Shown in pieces: positions 1 to 11,359 of a stretch of 64,000 bases of DNA (positions within the stretch are counted from its first letter, which is position 1; each line of letters opens with the position of its first letter). Below the pieces are notes generated by a model, which was not told the DNA's origin, made no database searches, and saw only the letters and a program-made list of their open reading frames with translations. Made by a program: the position numbers and the translations under genes. Source of the DNA: Microglena sp. YARC (Eukaryota; Chlorophyta; Chlorophyceae; Chlamydomonadales; Chlamydomonadaceae); NCBI GenBank assembly GCA_022414725.1, contig CM039463.1, positions 85,038,620 through 85,102,619 of the forward strand, read 5' to 3'.

Positions 1-82
1 CAATTAATTATAGACTACCAGGAGGGGCAGAAGTAACAACTAGCTACCTATCAACACACTGAGTGGTATTGACCTTGCAGTC

Positions 83-310
83 CAGTGATTTTTTTTAAAT
101 CTGAAAGTGGGTTGTTCCTAGCTTTATGGTTCTAGGCCTCCTCCAGGGACAGCGTTTTAGTGCTTTCTGTAGCTTTTTATAGCTCTATGCAGCTCTATGT
201 AGCTTTTTAAGGCCATTTAGGGCAAAACAACTTTTTTCTTTTTTTAGAGGGATAATTTCGCTGAAACGAAAACTTTCAATCGCAATTTATAGCGGGGGAA
301 ATAATCCCTG
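83..310 (+). mobile_element. hAT-like MITE, copy 1
   Basis: Short non-coding element starting CAGTGATTTTT and ending AATAATCCCTG, imperfect CAG(G/T)GATT terminal inverted repeats of hAT type. The interior shares the block CCTCCAGGGACAGCG, several TAGCTTTTT motifs and the block GATAATTTCGCT with the copies at 703-932 and 36761-36997. No coding potential. A clear target duplication is not visible at this copy. Confidence 0.6.
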
Positions 311-354
311 CTTTGATTCCGGTTCGGAGAACGGTTCAATGAGTGATTTTTTCG

Positions 355-518
355 CTGGACTGAAGATGGTGTTGGGTTCGAATCCCTACAGGTGCGCTTT
401 AGTGTTGGCGGTCGCTGTCAACCGCCATAGTAGCACTGTCCAGGTGAATTAGCAGCCCCGTCTCTACCGCCGTAAGACAGGGCTCCCTTAATACCACGCC
501 CCACCAGGCGTTATCATT
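355..518 (+). mobile_element. tRNA-derived SINE, copy 1 (5' part degraded)
   Basis: Contains a perfect pol III B-box (GGTTCGAATCC, about 375) followed by a unique body and a tail ending GGCGTTATCATT. The body matches the copies at 39580-39799 (minus) and 63540-63743 (plus): GTGCGC(C/T)TTAGTGTT, GTCGCTGTCAACC, TGTCCAGGT, TAAGAC and CACCAGG(C/T)GTTATCATT. The tRNA-like A-box half is poorly preserved here. The B-box suggests an internal pol III promoter; activity is unknown. Confidence 0.6.
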
Positions 519-552
519 TCTGCTACCTACACAAATAAGTAAATAAATAGGA

Positions 553-612
553 TGCCTTAATATACATGGCGTGAGGTTGAGGGGGCGGGCCCGTTTCCTT
601 GCACTGGAGCCA
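553..612 (+). repeat. Short dispersed repeat (GCGTGAGGTTGAGGGGGC type)
   Basis: About 60 bases with the core GCGTGAGGTTGAGGGGGC, then CCGTTTCCTTGCACTGG. The core recurs at 20680-20735, 53330-53388, 54244-54305, 62842-62895 and several times between 56.8 and 57.7 kb, in both orientations and often beside ATTTATTT runs. Nature unknown; no ORF or terminal repeats. Confidence 0.55.
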
Positions 613-702
613 AACACCAATAAACCTCCACAAATGTCCTGATCTGGCCGAATCTCCACTTAACCCATCACAGAAAAATCAGATCTGACGCACCAACTCC
701 AT

Positions 703-932
703 CAGTGATTTTTTTTCAAATCTGAAAGTGGGTTTCTCGTAGCTTTAAAGTTTTAAGCCTCCTCCAGGGACAGCGTTTTTGGTGCTTTCTATAGCTTTTT
801 TACAGCTTTTTTGTAGCTTTTTTTAGGGCAGGAAAAAAAAAAAAAAAAAAAAAAAAAATTATATAGCGATAATTTCGCTAAAACGGGGTCAAAACTAGCA
901 ACCACTATATATAGCGGAAATAAAAATCCCTG
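703..932 (+). mobile_element. hAT-like MITE, copy 2
   Basis: Best-defined copy of the family at 83-310. It starts CAGTGATTTT and ends AAAATCCCTG, and is flanked by an 8-bp near-duplication (AACTCCAT at 695-702, ACCTCCAT at 933-940), the length expected of hAT transposition. It contains a 26-base poly-A run (about 832-857) and the palindromic block AGCGATAATTTCGCT. Non-autonomous. Confidence 0.7.
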
Positions 933-1368
933 ACCTCCATCTCACCCGATCCAGACAAGTTCTATGCAGCGTCGCCTGCAACGCTAAAAAATTGGTGGGA
1001 GAGTGATCGAGGAGTGAAAGGGGCAACGGAAGCGAATTAGTTACGAGACTGTTGGCAGACGTGTCGGGCTTCAGCGCGGTCAGACGGGTGGATGGATGGA
1101 TGGTCAGACGGACAAATGGGGTAAACATGGGGGCTCCCCCCCACTCAGAAGGGGGGGCTCCGCCAAAAATCAGATCTGCTGCACCAACCTCCACTTCATC
1201 CAATCCATACAAATCAGATCTGACGCACCAACCTCAAATCAACCACCAACCACCAACCAACCACCAACCTTCAACCAAACAACCAACAACCAACCAACAA
1301 CCAACCAACCAACAACCAACAACCAACAACCAACCAACAACCAACCAACACCAACTCACCCAATCCAG
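933..1368. repeat. Unassigned stretch ending in CCAACCAA microsatellite
   Basis: No gene recognised from 933 to about 1235. From about 1236 to 1352 the sequence is a degenerate CCAACCAA / CCAACAA repeat. On the plus strand it ends at CAATCCAG (1361-1368), which could be a 3' splice site for the candidate exon that follows. Confidence 0.5.
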
Positions 1369-1371
1369 AAA

Positions 1372-1590
1372 ATGCTCAGCTTGACTGACTTGTCCACGTT
1401 TGGTTCCGGGGCTTGCAACTTCTCCTCGCTTAACCAAGGCTTGCCAAGCAGCACGGGAAGCACAGCATCAGATGCAGGTCCTAGCTTCCCCTCGGTCTCA
1501 GTCACCCAGTCTGACTTCCAGCTAGCGACGAAACGAGTGGGGCCGTCCATTGTAAGGGGGGCTCAGGTGGAGGTTGCAGCTGTCAAAGAA
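1372..1590 (+). CDS. Candidate exon of an unrecognised gene, upstream of the large array
   Basis: Open frame of 73 codons beginning MLSLTDLSTFGSGACNF and ending GAQVEVAAVKE, with ordinary mixed composition unlike the flanking low-complexity DNA. It follows a possible acceptor (CAATCCAG, 1361-1368) and is followed by GTGTAA at 1591, a weak 5' splice site; an in-frame stop lies at 1594. Its last ~30 bases align with part of the array unit: exon VEVAAVK corresponds to VVDVAAGK read from the repeat. This suggests the exon end is the ancestor of the array. No domain recognised and no further exons located; the gap may hide them. The ATG at 1372 could be a true start or internal. Confidence 0.4.
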
Positions 1591-1659
1591 GTGTAATGTG
1601 CGGGTTGGTGGTGGTGGTGGTCGGATGTTGCTGTAAATGGTGGGCTGTGGGTTGGTGGT

Positions 1660-4600
1660 GGTGGGTTGGTGGGTGGTGGCGCGGGAGGTTGGCAATGGTA
1701 GATGTTTGCTGCTGGCAAGTAAGTGGTGGTGGTGGTGGGGTGTTTGGTGGGGAGGCGCAGGTAATGGTGTTGGGGTGTGGGTTTGGGGAGGTGGTGTGGT
1801 AGATGTTCTGCTGGCAAGTGAAGTGGGGGTGGTGTGGTTGGTGGGGCGGAGGTGGGTCGGGGTTGGCAGTGGTAGATGTTGTGCTGGCAAGTAAGTGGTG
1901 GGTGGGTTGGTGGTGGTGGTTGGTGGGGGAGGTGGGTGGGCGCGGGAGGTTGCAGTGGTAGATGTTGCTGCTGGCAAGTAATGGTGGTGGTGGGTTGTGT
2001 GGTGGGTTGGTGGGGGAGGTGTGTGGCGCGGGAGTGTTGGCAATGGTAGATGTTGCTGCTGGCAAGTAAGTGGTGGTGTGGGTGTGGTGTGGGTTGGTGG
2101 GGAGGTGGGTGGGCGCGGGAGGTTTGCAGTGGTAGATGTTGCTGCTGGCAAGTAAGTGGTGGTGGTGGTTTGGTGGTGGTGGGTTGGTGGGGAGGGGGTG
2201 GCGCGGAGGTTGGCAGTGGTAGATGTTGCTGCTGGCAGTAAGGTTGGTGGCAGTGGGCCGGGAGGTTGTGGTAGATGTTGCTGCTGGCAAGTAAGTGTGT
2301 GGTGGTGGGTGGTGTGTGGTGGGTTGGTGGGGGAGGTGGGTGGGCGCGGGAGCGTTGGCAGTGGTAGATGTTGCTGCTGGCAAGTAAGTGGTGGTGGTGG
2401 GTTGGTGGTGGTGGGTTGGTGGGGGAGGTGGGTGGGCGCGGGAGGTTGGCAGTGGTAGATGTTGCTGCTGGCAAGTAAGGTGTGCGTGGTGGTTGTGTGG
2501 TGGTGGTGGGGGACGCGGGAGGTTGGCAGTGGTAGATGTTGCTGCTGGCAAGTAAGTGGTGGTGGTGGGTTGGTGGTGGTGGGTTGGTGGGCAGTGGTGG
2601 TTGTGCTGCAAGTATGTGGTGGTGGTGGATTGGTGGGGGAGGTGGTGGCGAGTTGGCAGTGGTAGATGTTGCTGCTGGCAAGTAAGTGGTGGTGGTGGGT
2701 TGGTGGTGGTGGGTTGGTGGGGGAGGTGGGGGGGCGCGGGAGGTTGGCAGTGGTAGATGTTGCTGCTGGCAAGTAGTGGTAGGTGGTGGGTGGTGGTGGT
2801 GGGGGTTGGCTGGGCGCAAGTAAGGTCCGGTGGGTGGTGGTTGGTGGGCGGAGTGGGTGGGCGCGGGAGGTTGGACAGTGGTAGATGTTGCTTGCTGGCA
2901 AGTAAGTGGTGGTGGTGGGTTGGTGGTGGTGGGTTGGTGGGGAGGTGGGTAATGGGCGCGGGAGGTTGGCAGTGCAAGTAGATGTTTGCTGCTGGCGTGG
3001 TAGAGTGGTAAGGTGGCAGTGGTGGGGGAGGGGTGTGGTAGTTTGTGGTAGGGTGTGGTGGTGGTTGGGTGTGGGGGAGTGGTGGGGTGGGCGCGGGAGG
3101 TTGGCAGTGGTAGATGTTGCTGCTGGCAAGTAAGTGGTGGTGGTGTTGGTGGGGGTGGTGGGGGGAGGTGGGTGCGCGAGTGGTAGATGTTGCTGCTGGC
3201 TAAGTCGGTGTGCTGGGTTGGTAGAGCCAGTGGTAGATGTTGCTGCTGGCAAGTAATGGTGGTGGTGGTGGTGGTGGTGGGTTGGTGGGGTGGCTGGGGG
3301 GGCGCGAGGAAGGTGGCAGTGGTAGATGTTGCTTGCTGCTGGCAAGTAAGTGGTGGTGGTGGGTTGGTGTGGTGGGTTGGGTGGGGAGGTGGGTGGGCGC
3401 GGGAGGTTGCAGTGTAGATGTTGCTGCTGGCAAGTAAGTGGTTGGTGGTGGTGGGTGGTGGGGAGGTGGTGGGCGCGGAGAGGTTGGCAGTGGTAGATGT
3501 TTGCTGCTGGCAAGTAAGTGGTGGTGGTGGTGGTGTGGTGGTTGGGGGAGGTGGGTGGGGCGGGAGTTGCAGTGGTAGATGTTGCTGCTGGCAGTAAGTG
3601 TCGTGTGGGTGGTGGTGGTGTGTTGGTGGGGGAGGTGGCCGCGGGAGGTTGGCAGTGTAGATGTTGCTGCTGGCAAGTAAGTGGTGGGTGGTGGGTGAGT
3701 GGTGGTTGGGTTGGTGGGGAGGTGGTGGGCGCGGGAGTTGGCAGTTAGATGTTGCTGCTGGCAAGTATGGTGTGGTGGGTTGGTGGTGGTGGGTTGGTGG
3801 GGGAGGTGGGTGGGCGCGGGAGTTGGCAGTGGTAGATGTTGCTGCTGGCAAGTAAGTGGTGGTGGTGGGTTGGTGGTGGTGGGTTGGTGGGGAGGTGGGT
3901 GGGCGCGGGAGGTTGGCAGTGGTAGATGTTGCTGCTGGCAAGTAAGTGGTGGTGTTGGTGGTGGTGGGTTGGTGGGAGGTGGGTGGGCGCAGGGGAGGTT
4001 GGCAGTGGTAGATGTTGCTGCTGGCAAGTAAGTGGGTGGTGGTGGGTTGGTGTGTGGTATGGGTGGGGGAGGTGGTGTGGGCGCGGGGGTTGGCAGTGGT
4101 AGATTTTGCTGCTGGCAAGTAGTGTGTGGTTGGGTTTGGTGGGTTGGTGGGGGAGGTGGGTGGGGCGCGGCAGAGGTTGGCAGTGTAGATGTGCTGCTGG
4201 CAAGTAAGTGGGGGGGTGGGGGTGATGTGGGTTGGTTGGTGGGCGCGGAGGTTGGCAGTGTAGATGTTGCTGCTGGCAAGTAAGTGGTGCGTGGTGGGTG
4301 TGTGGTGGTTGGTGGGGGAGGTGGTGGGCGCGGGAGTTGGCAGCTGGCAAGTAAGGGGTGGGTGGCGCGGGAGGTTGCAGTGGTAGATGTTGCTGCTGGG
4401 CAAGTAATGTAGTAGGTTAGGTGGTGGTGGGCGCTGGGAGGTTGGCAGTGTAGATGTTGCTGTGCAAGATAAGTGGTTGGGAGGTGAGTAGGCGGGAGGT
4501 TGGCAGTGGTAGAATATGAGTCTGCCTGCTGGCAAAGTAAGGTGGTGTGGTGGGTGGTTGGTGGTGTGGGGTTGCGGTGGGGGAGGTTGGGTGCTGCGCG

Positions 4601-7600
4601 GGAGGTTGCTGTCAGTGGGTAGATGTTTGGCTTGCTGGCAAGTAAGTAGGTGGTGGTGGGTTGGTGGTGGTGTGTTGGTGTTGGGGGTTGGGTGGCGCGG
4701 CGAGTGTTGGCAGTGGTAGATGTTGCTGCTGGCAAGAGTGTGGTGGTGTTGGGTGGTGGTACCTGTGGGGAGGTGTGGGCGCGGAGGTTGGCAGTGGTAG
4801 ATGTTGCTGCTGGCAAGTAAGTGGTTATCTGTCTCGTGGTGGTTGGTGTGTGTGGGTTGGGGGATGGTGGGTGGGCGCGGGAGGTTTGGCAAGTGTAGAT
4901 TCTTGCTGCTGGCAAGTAAGTGGTGGTGGTGGGTTGGTGTGTGGGGGTTTGGTGGGGGAGGTGGCGTGGGCGCGGGAGGTTGGCAGTGGTAGATGTTGAA
5001 AAATAATGCTGGCAAGTAAGTTGGTGTGGTTGGTGGTGGTGGGCTGGTGTGGAGGTGGGTGGGCGCGGGAGGTTGGCAGTGGGTAGATGTTGCTGCTGGC
5101 AAGTAAGTGGTGGTGGTTGGGTTTTAGGTGGTTTGGGTTGGTGGGAGGTGGGTGTGGCGCGGGAGCTGGCAGGTGGTTAGTATGTTTGCTTGCTTGGCAA
5201 GTAAGTAGTCGCTCTGCCGTGGGTTGGGTGGGTAGGTGGTTTGGTGGGGGAGGTGGTGGGCGCGGGAGGTTGAGCAGTGGTGTGTGGTAGTGTGTGGCTG
5301 CGTGGGTTGGGGTTGGTTGGTGGGAGGTGGGTGGGCGCGGGTGGTAGTGCAGCAAGCATACGGGGTGAGGTGGAATGGGCTTATAAGTGGTAGAGTGTTG
5401 CCAGTGGTAGATTGTTGCTGGGCTAGTCCCAAGTAAGCTGGTGGGTGGTGGTTGGTTGGTGGTGGGTTGGTGGGGGGAGGTGGGTGGGCGCGGGATTGGT
5501 TGGCAGTGGAGTATGTATGCTCTGGCAAGTAAGTTGGTGGTGGTGGGTTGGTGGGGGAGGTGGTGGGCGCGGGAGGTTGGCAGTGGTAGATGTTGCTGCT
5601 GGCAAAGTAAGTCAGTGTGTCGTGGCTGGTGTATTTGGTGGGTGGGGTGGGGTTGAAGGTGGGCGCGGGAGGGTTGGCATGTTTAGATGTTGCTGCTGGC
5701 AAGTAATAAGTGGTGGTGTGTGGGTGGTGGTGGGTTGGTGGGGGAGGTGGTGGGCGCGGAGGTTGGCAGTGGTAGATGTTGCTGCTGGCAAGTAAGTGGT
5801 ATGTGGTGGGTTGGTGGGCGTGGTGGTGGTTGGTGGGGAGGTGGGTGGCGCGGGAGAGAGGTTGTAGATGTTGCTGCTGGCAGAAGTAAGTGGTCAGTGG
5901 TCTGGGTTGGTGGTTGGTTGGGTTGGGATTGGGGGAGGTGGCGTCGGCGGGAGGTTGGCAGTGGTAGATGTTGCTGCTGGCAAGTAATTGATGGTGGTGG
6001 TGGTGGTTGGGTGGGGGGTGAAAAAAAGGTGGGGTGTGGGCGCGGGAGGTTGGCAGTGGTAGATGTTGCTGCTGGCAAGTAAGCTAGGTGGTGGTGGGTT
6101 GGTGCTGGTGGTTGCGTGGGAGGTGTAGGTTGGCATGTGGTAGATGTTGCTGCTGATGGCAAGTAAGTGGTGGTGGTGGGTTGGTGGTGGGTGGTGGGAG
6201 GGGGAGGTGGGTGGGCGCGGGAGGTTGGCAGTGGTAGATGTTGGCATAATGCTGGCAAGTAAGTGGTGGTGGTGGTTGGTGGTGGTGGGCTGGTGGGGGA
6301 GAGTTTGTGGGTGTGGGCACGCTTGGCAGTGTAGATGTTGCTGCTGGCAAAGAAGTGGTGGGTGGTGTGGTGGTGTTGTGGTGGCTTGGTTGGGGGAGGT
6401 GGGGTGGCGCGGGAGTTGGCAGTGGTTTAGATGTTGCTGCTGCCAAGTAAAGTGGTGGTGGTGGGTTGGTGGTGGTGGGTTGGTGGGGAGGTGGTGGCGG
6501 GAGGTTGGTGGTAGATGTTGCAGTCTGCTCGCAAGTAAGTGGTGGTGGTGCTATTTGGTTGGTGGTGGTGAGGCGAGGATGGGCGGGAGCGGTGGGAGGC
6601 AGCGGAGTCAGTGGTAGATGTTGCTGCGCAAGTAAGGGTTGGAGGGGTTGGTGGGGGAAGGTGGGTACGCGGCCGGGAGTGGGCATGGTAGATGTTGCTC
6701 TGGCAAGTATCAAATGTGGTCGGTGGGTCGTGGTGTGGTGGGTATTGGTGGGCGGAGTGTGCGTGTGGGCGCATCTGATTTTGAAGGGCCAAGTGGTAGA
6801 TGTTGCTGCTGCAAGTAAGTGGTGGTGGTTGGTGGTGGTGGGTTGGTGGGGAGGTGGGGTGGGCCCGGGAGGTTGGCAGTGGTAGATGTTGCTGCCTGGC
6901 AAGTAAGTGGTCTTGGTGGTGGGTTGGTGTGGTGGGTGGGTGGGGGAGGTGGGTGGGCATTTTTGGCCGCGGTGAAGGGTTGGGCTAGTAGATGTTGCTC
7001 GCTTGGCAAGTAAGTGGTGGTGAGTGGTTGGTGGTGGTGGTGGCATGGTGGGGGAGGTGGACGTGGGCGCTCCGGAGGTTGGCAGTGGTAGATGTTGCTG
7101 CTGCAAGTAAGTGGTCGGTGGTGGTTTCGTGGTGGGTTGAAAGTGGGGAGGTGCACCGTGGGCGCGGGAGGTTGGCAATTAGTGGTAAGATGTCTCCTTG
7201 CGAGCTGGCAAGTAAGTGGTCGGTGTGGGTTGTGGTGGGAGTTGTTGGGGGAGGTGGGTGGCGCGCGGCGAGGATTGCAGTGGGTTGCTGGCAAGTAAGT
7301 GTGGTGGGGGGGTGGTCCCAAAGGAGGTGGGTGGGCGCGGGAGGTTCGGCAGTGGTAGATTGTTGCTGCTGTTACATGCAAGTAGGTGTGATCTCTATGG
7401 ATGTGTGGTTGGGGTACAAGTGTTTGGGGATGGTGGGTGGCGCGGGATTGTTTGGCAGTGGTAGATGTTGCTGCTGGGCAAGTATTTTTTTGGTGGTCCT
7501 TAATGGGTTGGTGCGGTGGTGGTGGGTTGGTGGGGGAGGGGGTGGGGTGGGCGGGAGCGGGCGGGATTGTGTGGCCGTGTAGGGTGTTAGTTGTGTTGTA

Positions 7601-10110
7601 GAGTAAGAGGCTGGCAAGAGTGTTTGGTGGGGTTGGTGGTGGGGCTGTTGGAGAGTGGATGTGGGCGCGGGAGTTGGCAGTGCGTAGATGTTGCAAGTAA
7701 GGAGTGGTGCGCAAGTGTTAATTTGCCGCTGTGGGTGGTGGTGGGGAGCTGTGGAGGTGGGTGGGCGCGGGAGGTTGGCTAGTGTAGATGTTGCAGCTGG
7801 CAAGTAATGGCTGCTGGCTGCAAGTGTGGTGGTGTGGGTTGGTGGGGGTGAGGGTGGGGCGCCGGGATGTTGGCTGGGTGGTGGGTTGGTGGTTGGTGGG
7901 GAATTGGTTGCTGCTGCTGGCAAGTAACGTGTGTTGTTGTGGTTTTGTTGGGGGAGGGTGGTTGTGGTGGGCCCGGGAGCGTTGCAGTGGTAGATGTTGC
8001 TGCTGCAAAAGAAATGGTTGTGGTGGGTTGGTTTGTGTGGTTTGCGTTGGGGAGGTGTGTTGTGTGGCGCGGTGAGGTTGGCAGTGTAGAGTTAGCGCAA
8101 GTAAAGTGTTGTGTGGTTCGGTGTTTGGTGGGTTGGTGCTGTGGAGGGGTGGGCGCGTTGGTGAGCAGTTGGTTGAAGGTGGTGTAAGCAGTTGTGTGCT
8201 GGGGTGGTGGTGTTGGTGGGTTTGTGGGAGGGGTCGGGCGCGGGAGGATTGGCATGGTAGATGTTGCTGCTGGCAAGTAAGTCTGGTGGTGGGGTGTGGT
8301 GGTTGTTTTGGGGAGTGAGTTGGGCGCGGAGGTTGCTCGCAGTGGTAGATGTTGGTCAGAAGTAAGTGGTGGTGTGGGTTGGTGGTGGTGGGTTGGTGGG
8401 GGAGCTGACTTATTTTGTGGGTGGGCGCGGGAGCTGTTGGCAGTGGTAGATGTTTGCTGGCTGGCAAGTAAGGTGGGTGGTGGTGGTTGGTGTGGTGGAT
8501 TTGTGGGGAGGTGGTGTTGGCGCGGGAGGTCTGCTTAAGTTGGTAGATGTTGCTGCTGGCAAGTAAGTGTGGTGGTGGGTTGGTGGTTGGTGGGTTGGTT
8601 GGGGGATGTGGTGGGCGCTGTGGGAGGTTGGCAGTGGTAGATGTTGCTGCTGGCAGTAAGTGGTGTTGGGCCGGGTTGGTGGTGGTGAGGTTGTGGGGAA
8701 GGGTGGAGTGGGCGCGGGAGGGTTGGCCAGTCGGTAGAGTTGCTGGCTGGCAAGATGTGGTTGGTGGTGGGTTGGTGGGTGGTGGGTTGGTCGGGGGAGG
8801 GTGGGTGGGCGCGGGTTGGCAGGGTATGTTGCTGCTGGCAAAGTAAGTGGGCGTGGTGGGGTTGGTGTGGTGGGTTGGTGGGGGAGGTGGGTGGGGCGGG
8901 GAGCCTGGCAGAGTGGTAGATGTTTGCAGCTGGCAACGTAAGTGGTGGTGGTGGGTTGGTGGTGGTGGTTGGTGGGGAGCGTGGGTGGGCGCGGTGAGAA
9001 GTTGGCAGTGGTAGATGTTGCTGCTTCGGCAAAGTAAGTGGTGGTGGGTGGTGGTGGTGGGTTGTTGGGAGGTAGGGTGCGCCGGGAGTTTCTGCTGGCG
9101 AGTGATCATTGGTATTGTGGTGGCCGGTTGGTGGGTGGTGTTTGGGTCGGTGAGAACGGTTGTTAAGGGCGGGCGCGGTCGGGCGCGGGTTGTTGCAAGT
9201 TGGCGCATTGAAGTGGTAGATGTTGTCTGCTGCAAGTAAGTGGTTGGGTGGCTTGGAATGTATCTTGTTTTGTTGGGGATGGTGTGTGGGCTCGGAGAGG
9301 TTGGCGAAGTAGATATAGATGTTGCTGCTGGCAAGTAATGTGTGTGGGTTTGTTGTGTGGTGGGAGGTTGGGTGTTGGGCGCTGCGTTTTGAGGTTTTTT
9401 GCCGCGGTCTGGGCGGCTCAGTTTCGAAAAAGCCTAGACTGTTTTGCAATGGCTGAGCACGTAAGTAAAGTCGCGCGCTGTCTGTGTGAGGCGTAGTCGT
9501 AAGAAGTTCGTTTTGGTGTGGGGAGGTGGTTGGGCGCGGAGAGTTTTTGGCAGTAGGTAGATTTGCTGCTGGCAAGTAATGGTGGGTGTGGGTTTGTGGT
9601 TGTTGATTTTGGTGGAGGTTGTGGTGTGGCGCGGTCGAGTGCGTTTGGCTAGTGGTAAGATGTTGCTAGCTTGGCAATGTAAGTTTTGTGGTGTGTGGTA
9701 TTTGTTTGTGGTTTGTTGAGGGGAGTGGTTGGTGGCGCGGTGAGTTTGTTGCAGTAGGTAGATGTTGCGCTGGCAGTAAGTGGTTGAGTTGTGTGGTGTG
9801 GTGTTGTGTGTGGGGAGGTGGTGTGTGCGCGGACATGGAAGAAGGTTGGCATAATGGGAATAAATAGATGTTTGCTAGCTGGCCTAAGTCATAAGATGGG
9901 TGGTGGTGTTGGTGTTGTGGTGGGGGTTGGTGGGAGAGGTGGGTGGGCGCGGTGACGGTTCTGCTAGTTGTAGATGTTGCTGGCTGGCAAGTATATTGGT
10001 TTTGGTGGTGGCGTTTGGTGGGGCGGTTAGGTGTGTGGGTTGGTGGGGGAGTGGGTAAGGCCGGTCGCGTGCTGAGAGTTGGCAGTTACGATAGTTGCTG
10101 CTTGGTCAAG
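1660..10110 (+). repeat. ~8.5 kb minisatellite, ~91-bp unit carrying a GTAAGT splice-donor motif
   Basis: Roughly 90-100 tandem units. The conserved core reads GGCAGTGGTAGATGTTGC, then TGCTGGCAAGTAAGTGG; between cores lie blocks of GGTGGTGGTGGGTTGG and GGTGGGTGGGCGCGGGAGG. The plus strand is nearly A/C-free outside the core, giving dense GGG runs. The core contains CAA|GTAAGT, a consensus 5' splice site. Units are tidy around 2-4 kb and increasingly disrupted by small indels towards the gap at 10111. The long His/Pro/Thr-rich and Gly/Val/Trp-rich frames here are by-products of the repeat. Confidence 0.9.
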
Positions 10111-11110
10111 NNNNNNNNNNNNNNNNNNNNNNNNNNNNNNNNNNNNNNNNNNNNNNNNNNNNNNNNNNNNNNNNNNNNNNNNNNNNNNNNNNNNNNNNNN
10201 NNNNNNNNNNNNNNNNNNNNNNNNNNNNNNNNNNNNNNNNNNNNNNNNNNNNNNNNNNNNNNNNNNNNNNNNNNNNNNNNNNNNNNNNNNNNNNNNNNNN
10301 NNNNNNNNNNNNNNNNNNNNNNNNNNNNNNNNNNNNNNNNNNNNNNNNNNNNNNNNNNNNNNNNNNNNNNNNNNNNNNNNNNNNNNNNNNNNNNNNNNNN
10401 NNNNNNNNNNNNNNNNNNNNNNNNNNNNNNNNNNNNNNNNNNNNNNNNNNNNNNNNNNNNNNNNNNNNNNNNNNNNNNNNNNNNNNNNNNNNNNNNNNNN
10501 NNNNNNNNNNNNNNNNNNNNNNNNNNNNNNNNNNNNNNNNNNNNNNNNNNNNNNNNNNNNNNNNNNNNNNNNNNNNNNNNNNNNNNNNNNNNNNNNNNNN
10601 NNNNNNNNNNNNNNNNNNNNNNNNNNNNNNNNNNNNNNNNNNNNNNNNNNNNNNNNNNNNNNNNNNNNNNNNNNNNNNNNNNNNNNNNNNNNNNNNNNNN
10701 NNNNNNNNNNNNNNNNNNNNNNNNNNNNNNNNNNNNNNNNNNNNNNNNNNNNNNNNNNNNNNNNNNNNNNNNNNNNNNNNNNNNNNNNNNNNNNNNNNNN
10801 NNNNNNNNNNNNNNNNNNNNNNNNNNNNNNNNNNNNNNNNNNNNNNNNNNNNNNNNNNNNNNNNNNNNNNNNNNNNNNNNNNNNNNNNNNNNNNNNNNNN
10901 NNNNNNNNNNNNNNNNNNNNNNNNNNNNNNNNNNNNNNNNNNNNNNNNNNNNNNNNNNNNNNNNNNNNNNNNNNNNNNNNNNNNNNNNNNNNNNNNNNNN
11001 NNNNNNNNNNNNNNNNNNNNNNNNNNNNNNNNNNNNNNNNNNNNNNNNNNNNNNNNNNNNNNNNNNNNNNNNNNNNNNNNNNNNNNNNNNNNNNNNNNNN
11101 NNNNNNNNNN
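10111..11110. other. Assembly gap (1000 N)
   Basis: Exactly 1000 N characters. Reading frames drawn across it are meaningless. The preceding array presumably continues into the gap, so its true length is unknown. Confidence 0.99.
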
Positions 11111-11144
11111 TGGTCCAGGGGAATATGTACCCACCTCACGCCCT

Positions 11145-11260
11145 GACCCACGCGCGCTAATACCTGGGTTCGTCCCCCCCTTGGGGGGAATATACGGGGG
11201 GAATTGGAATGTGAAGACAGTGAGCGCCCGAGAGTTGGCTGGAAAACCACTGTTACAAAT
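11145..11260 (+). repeat. Dispersed repeat (CCTGGTT..GGTATT / GAGTTGGCTG family), copy 1
   Basis: Contains GGGGGGAATTGG and GAGAGTTGGCTGGAAAACC. The same two blocks, in the same order, occur at 32125-32345 (plus) and at 53440-53545 (minus). No coding domain recognised. Confidence 0.45.
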
Positions 11261-11359
11261 CCATTCCATCAGCAACAACGGAAAAGCACCGCAGGCGACC
11301 ACATGCTGGTCTGGGGGGAGTGGGGGGGGGAAGACAACCGAGGAGTCCCATGCCAGCAT

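Noticed and set aside
1522..9575. Very long His/Pro/Thr/Gln-rich open frames (up to 1179 codons) on the minus strand
   Set aside because: They are the complement of a G/T-rich minisatellite that lacks stop codons on that strand. They drift between frames at every indel and have no non-repetitive content.
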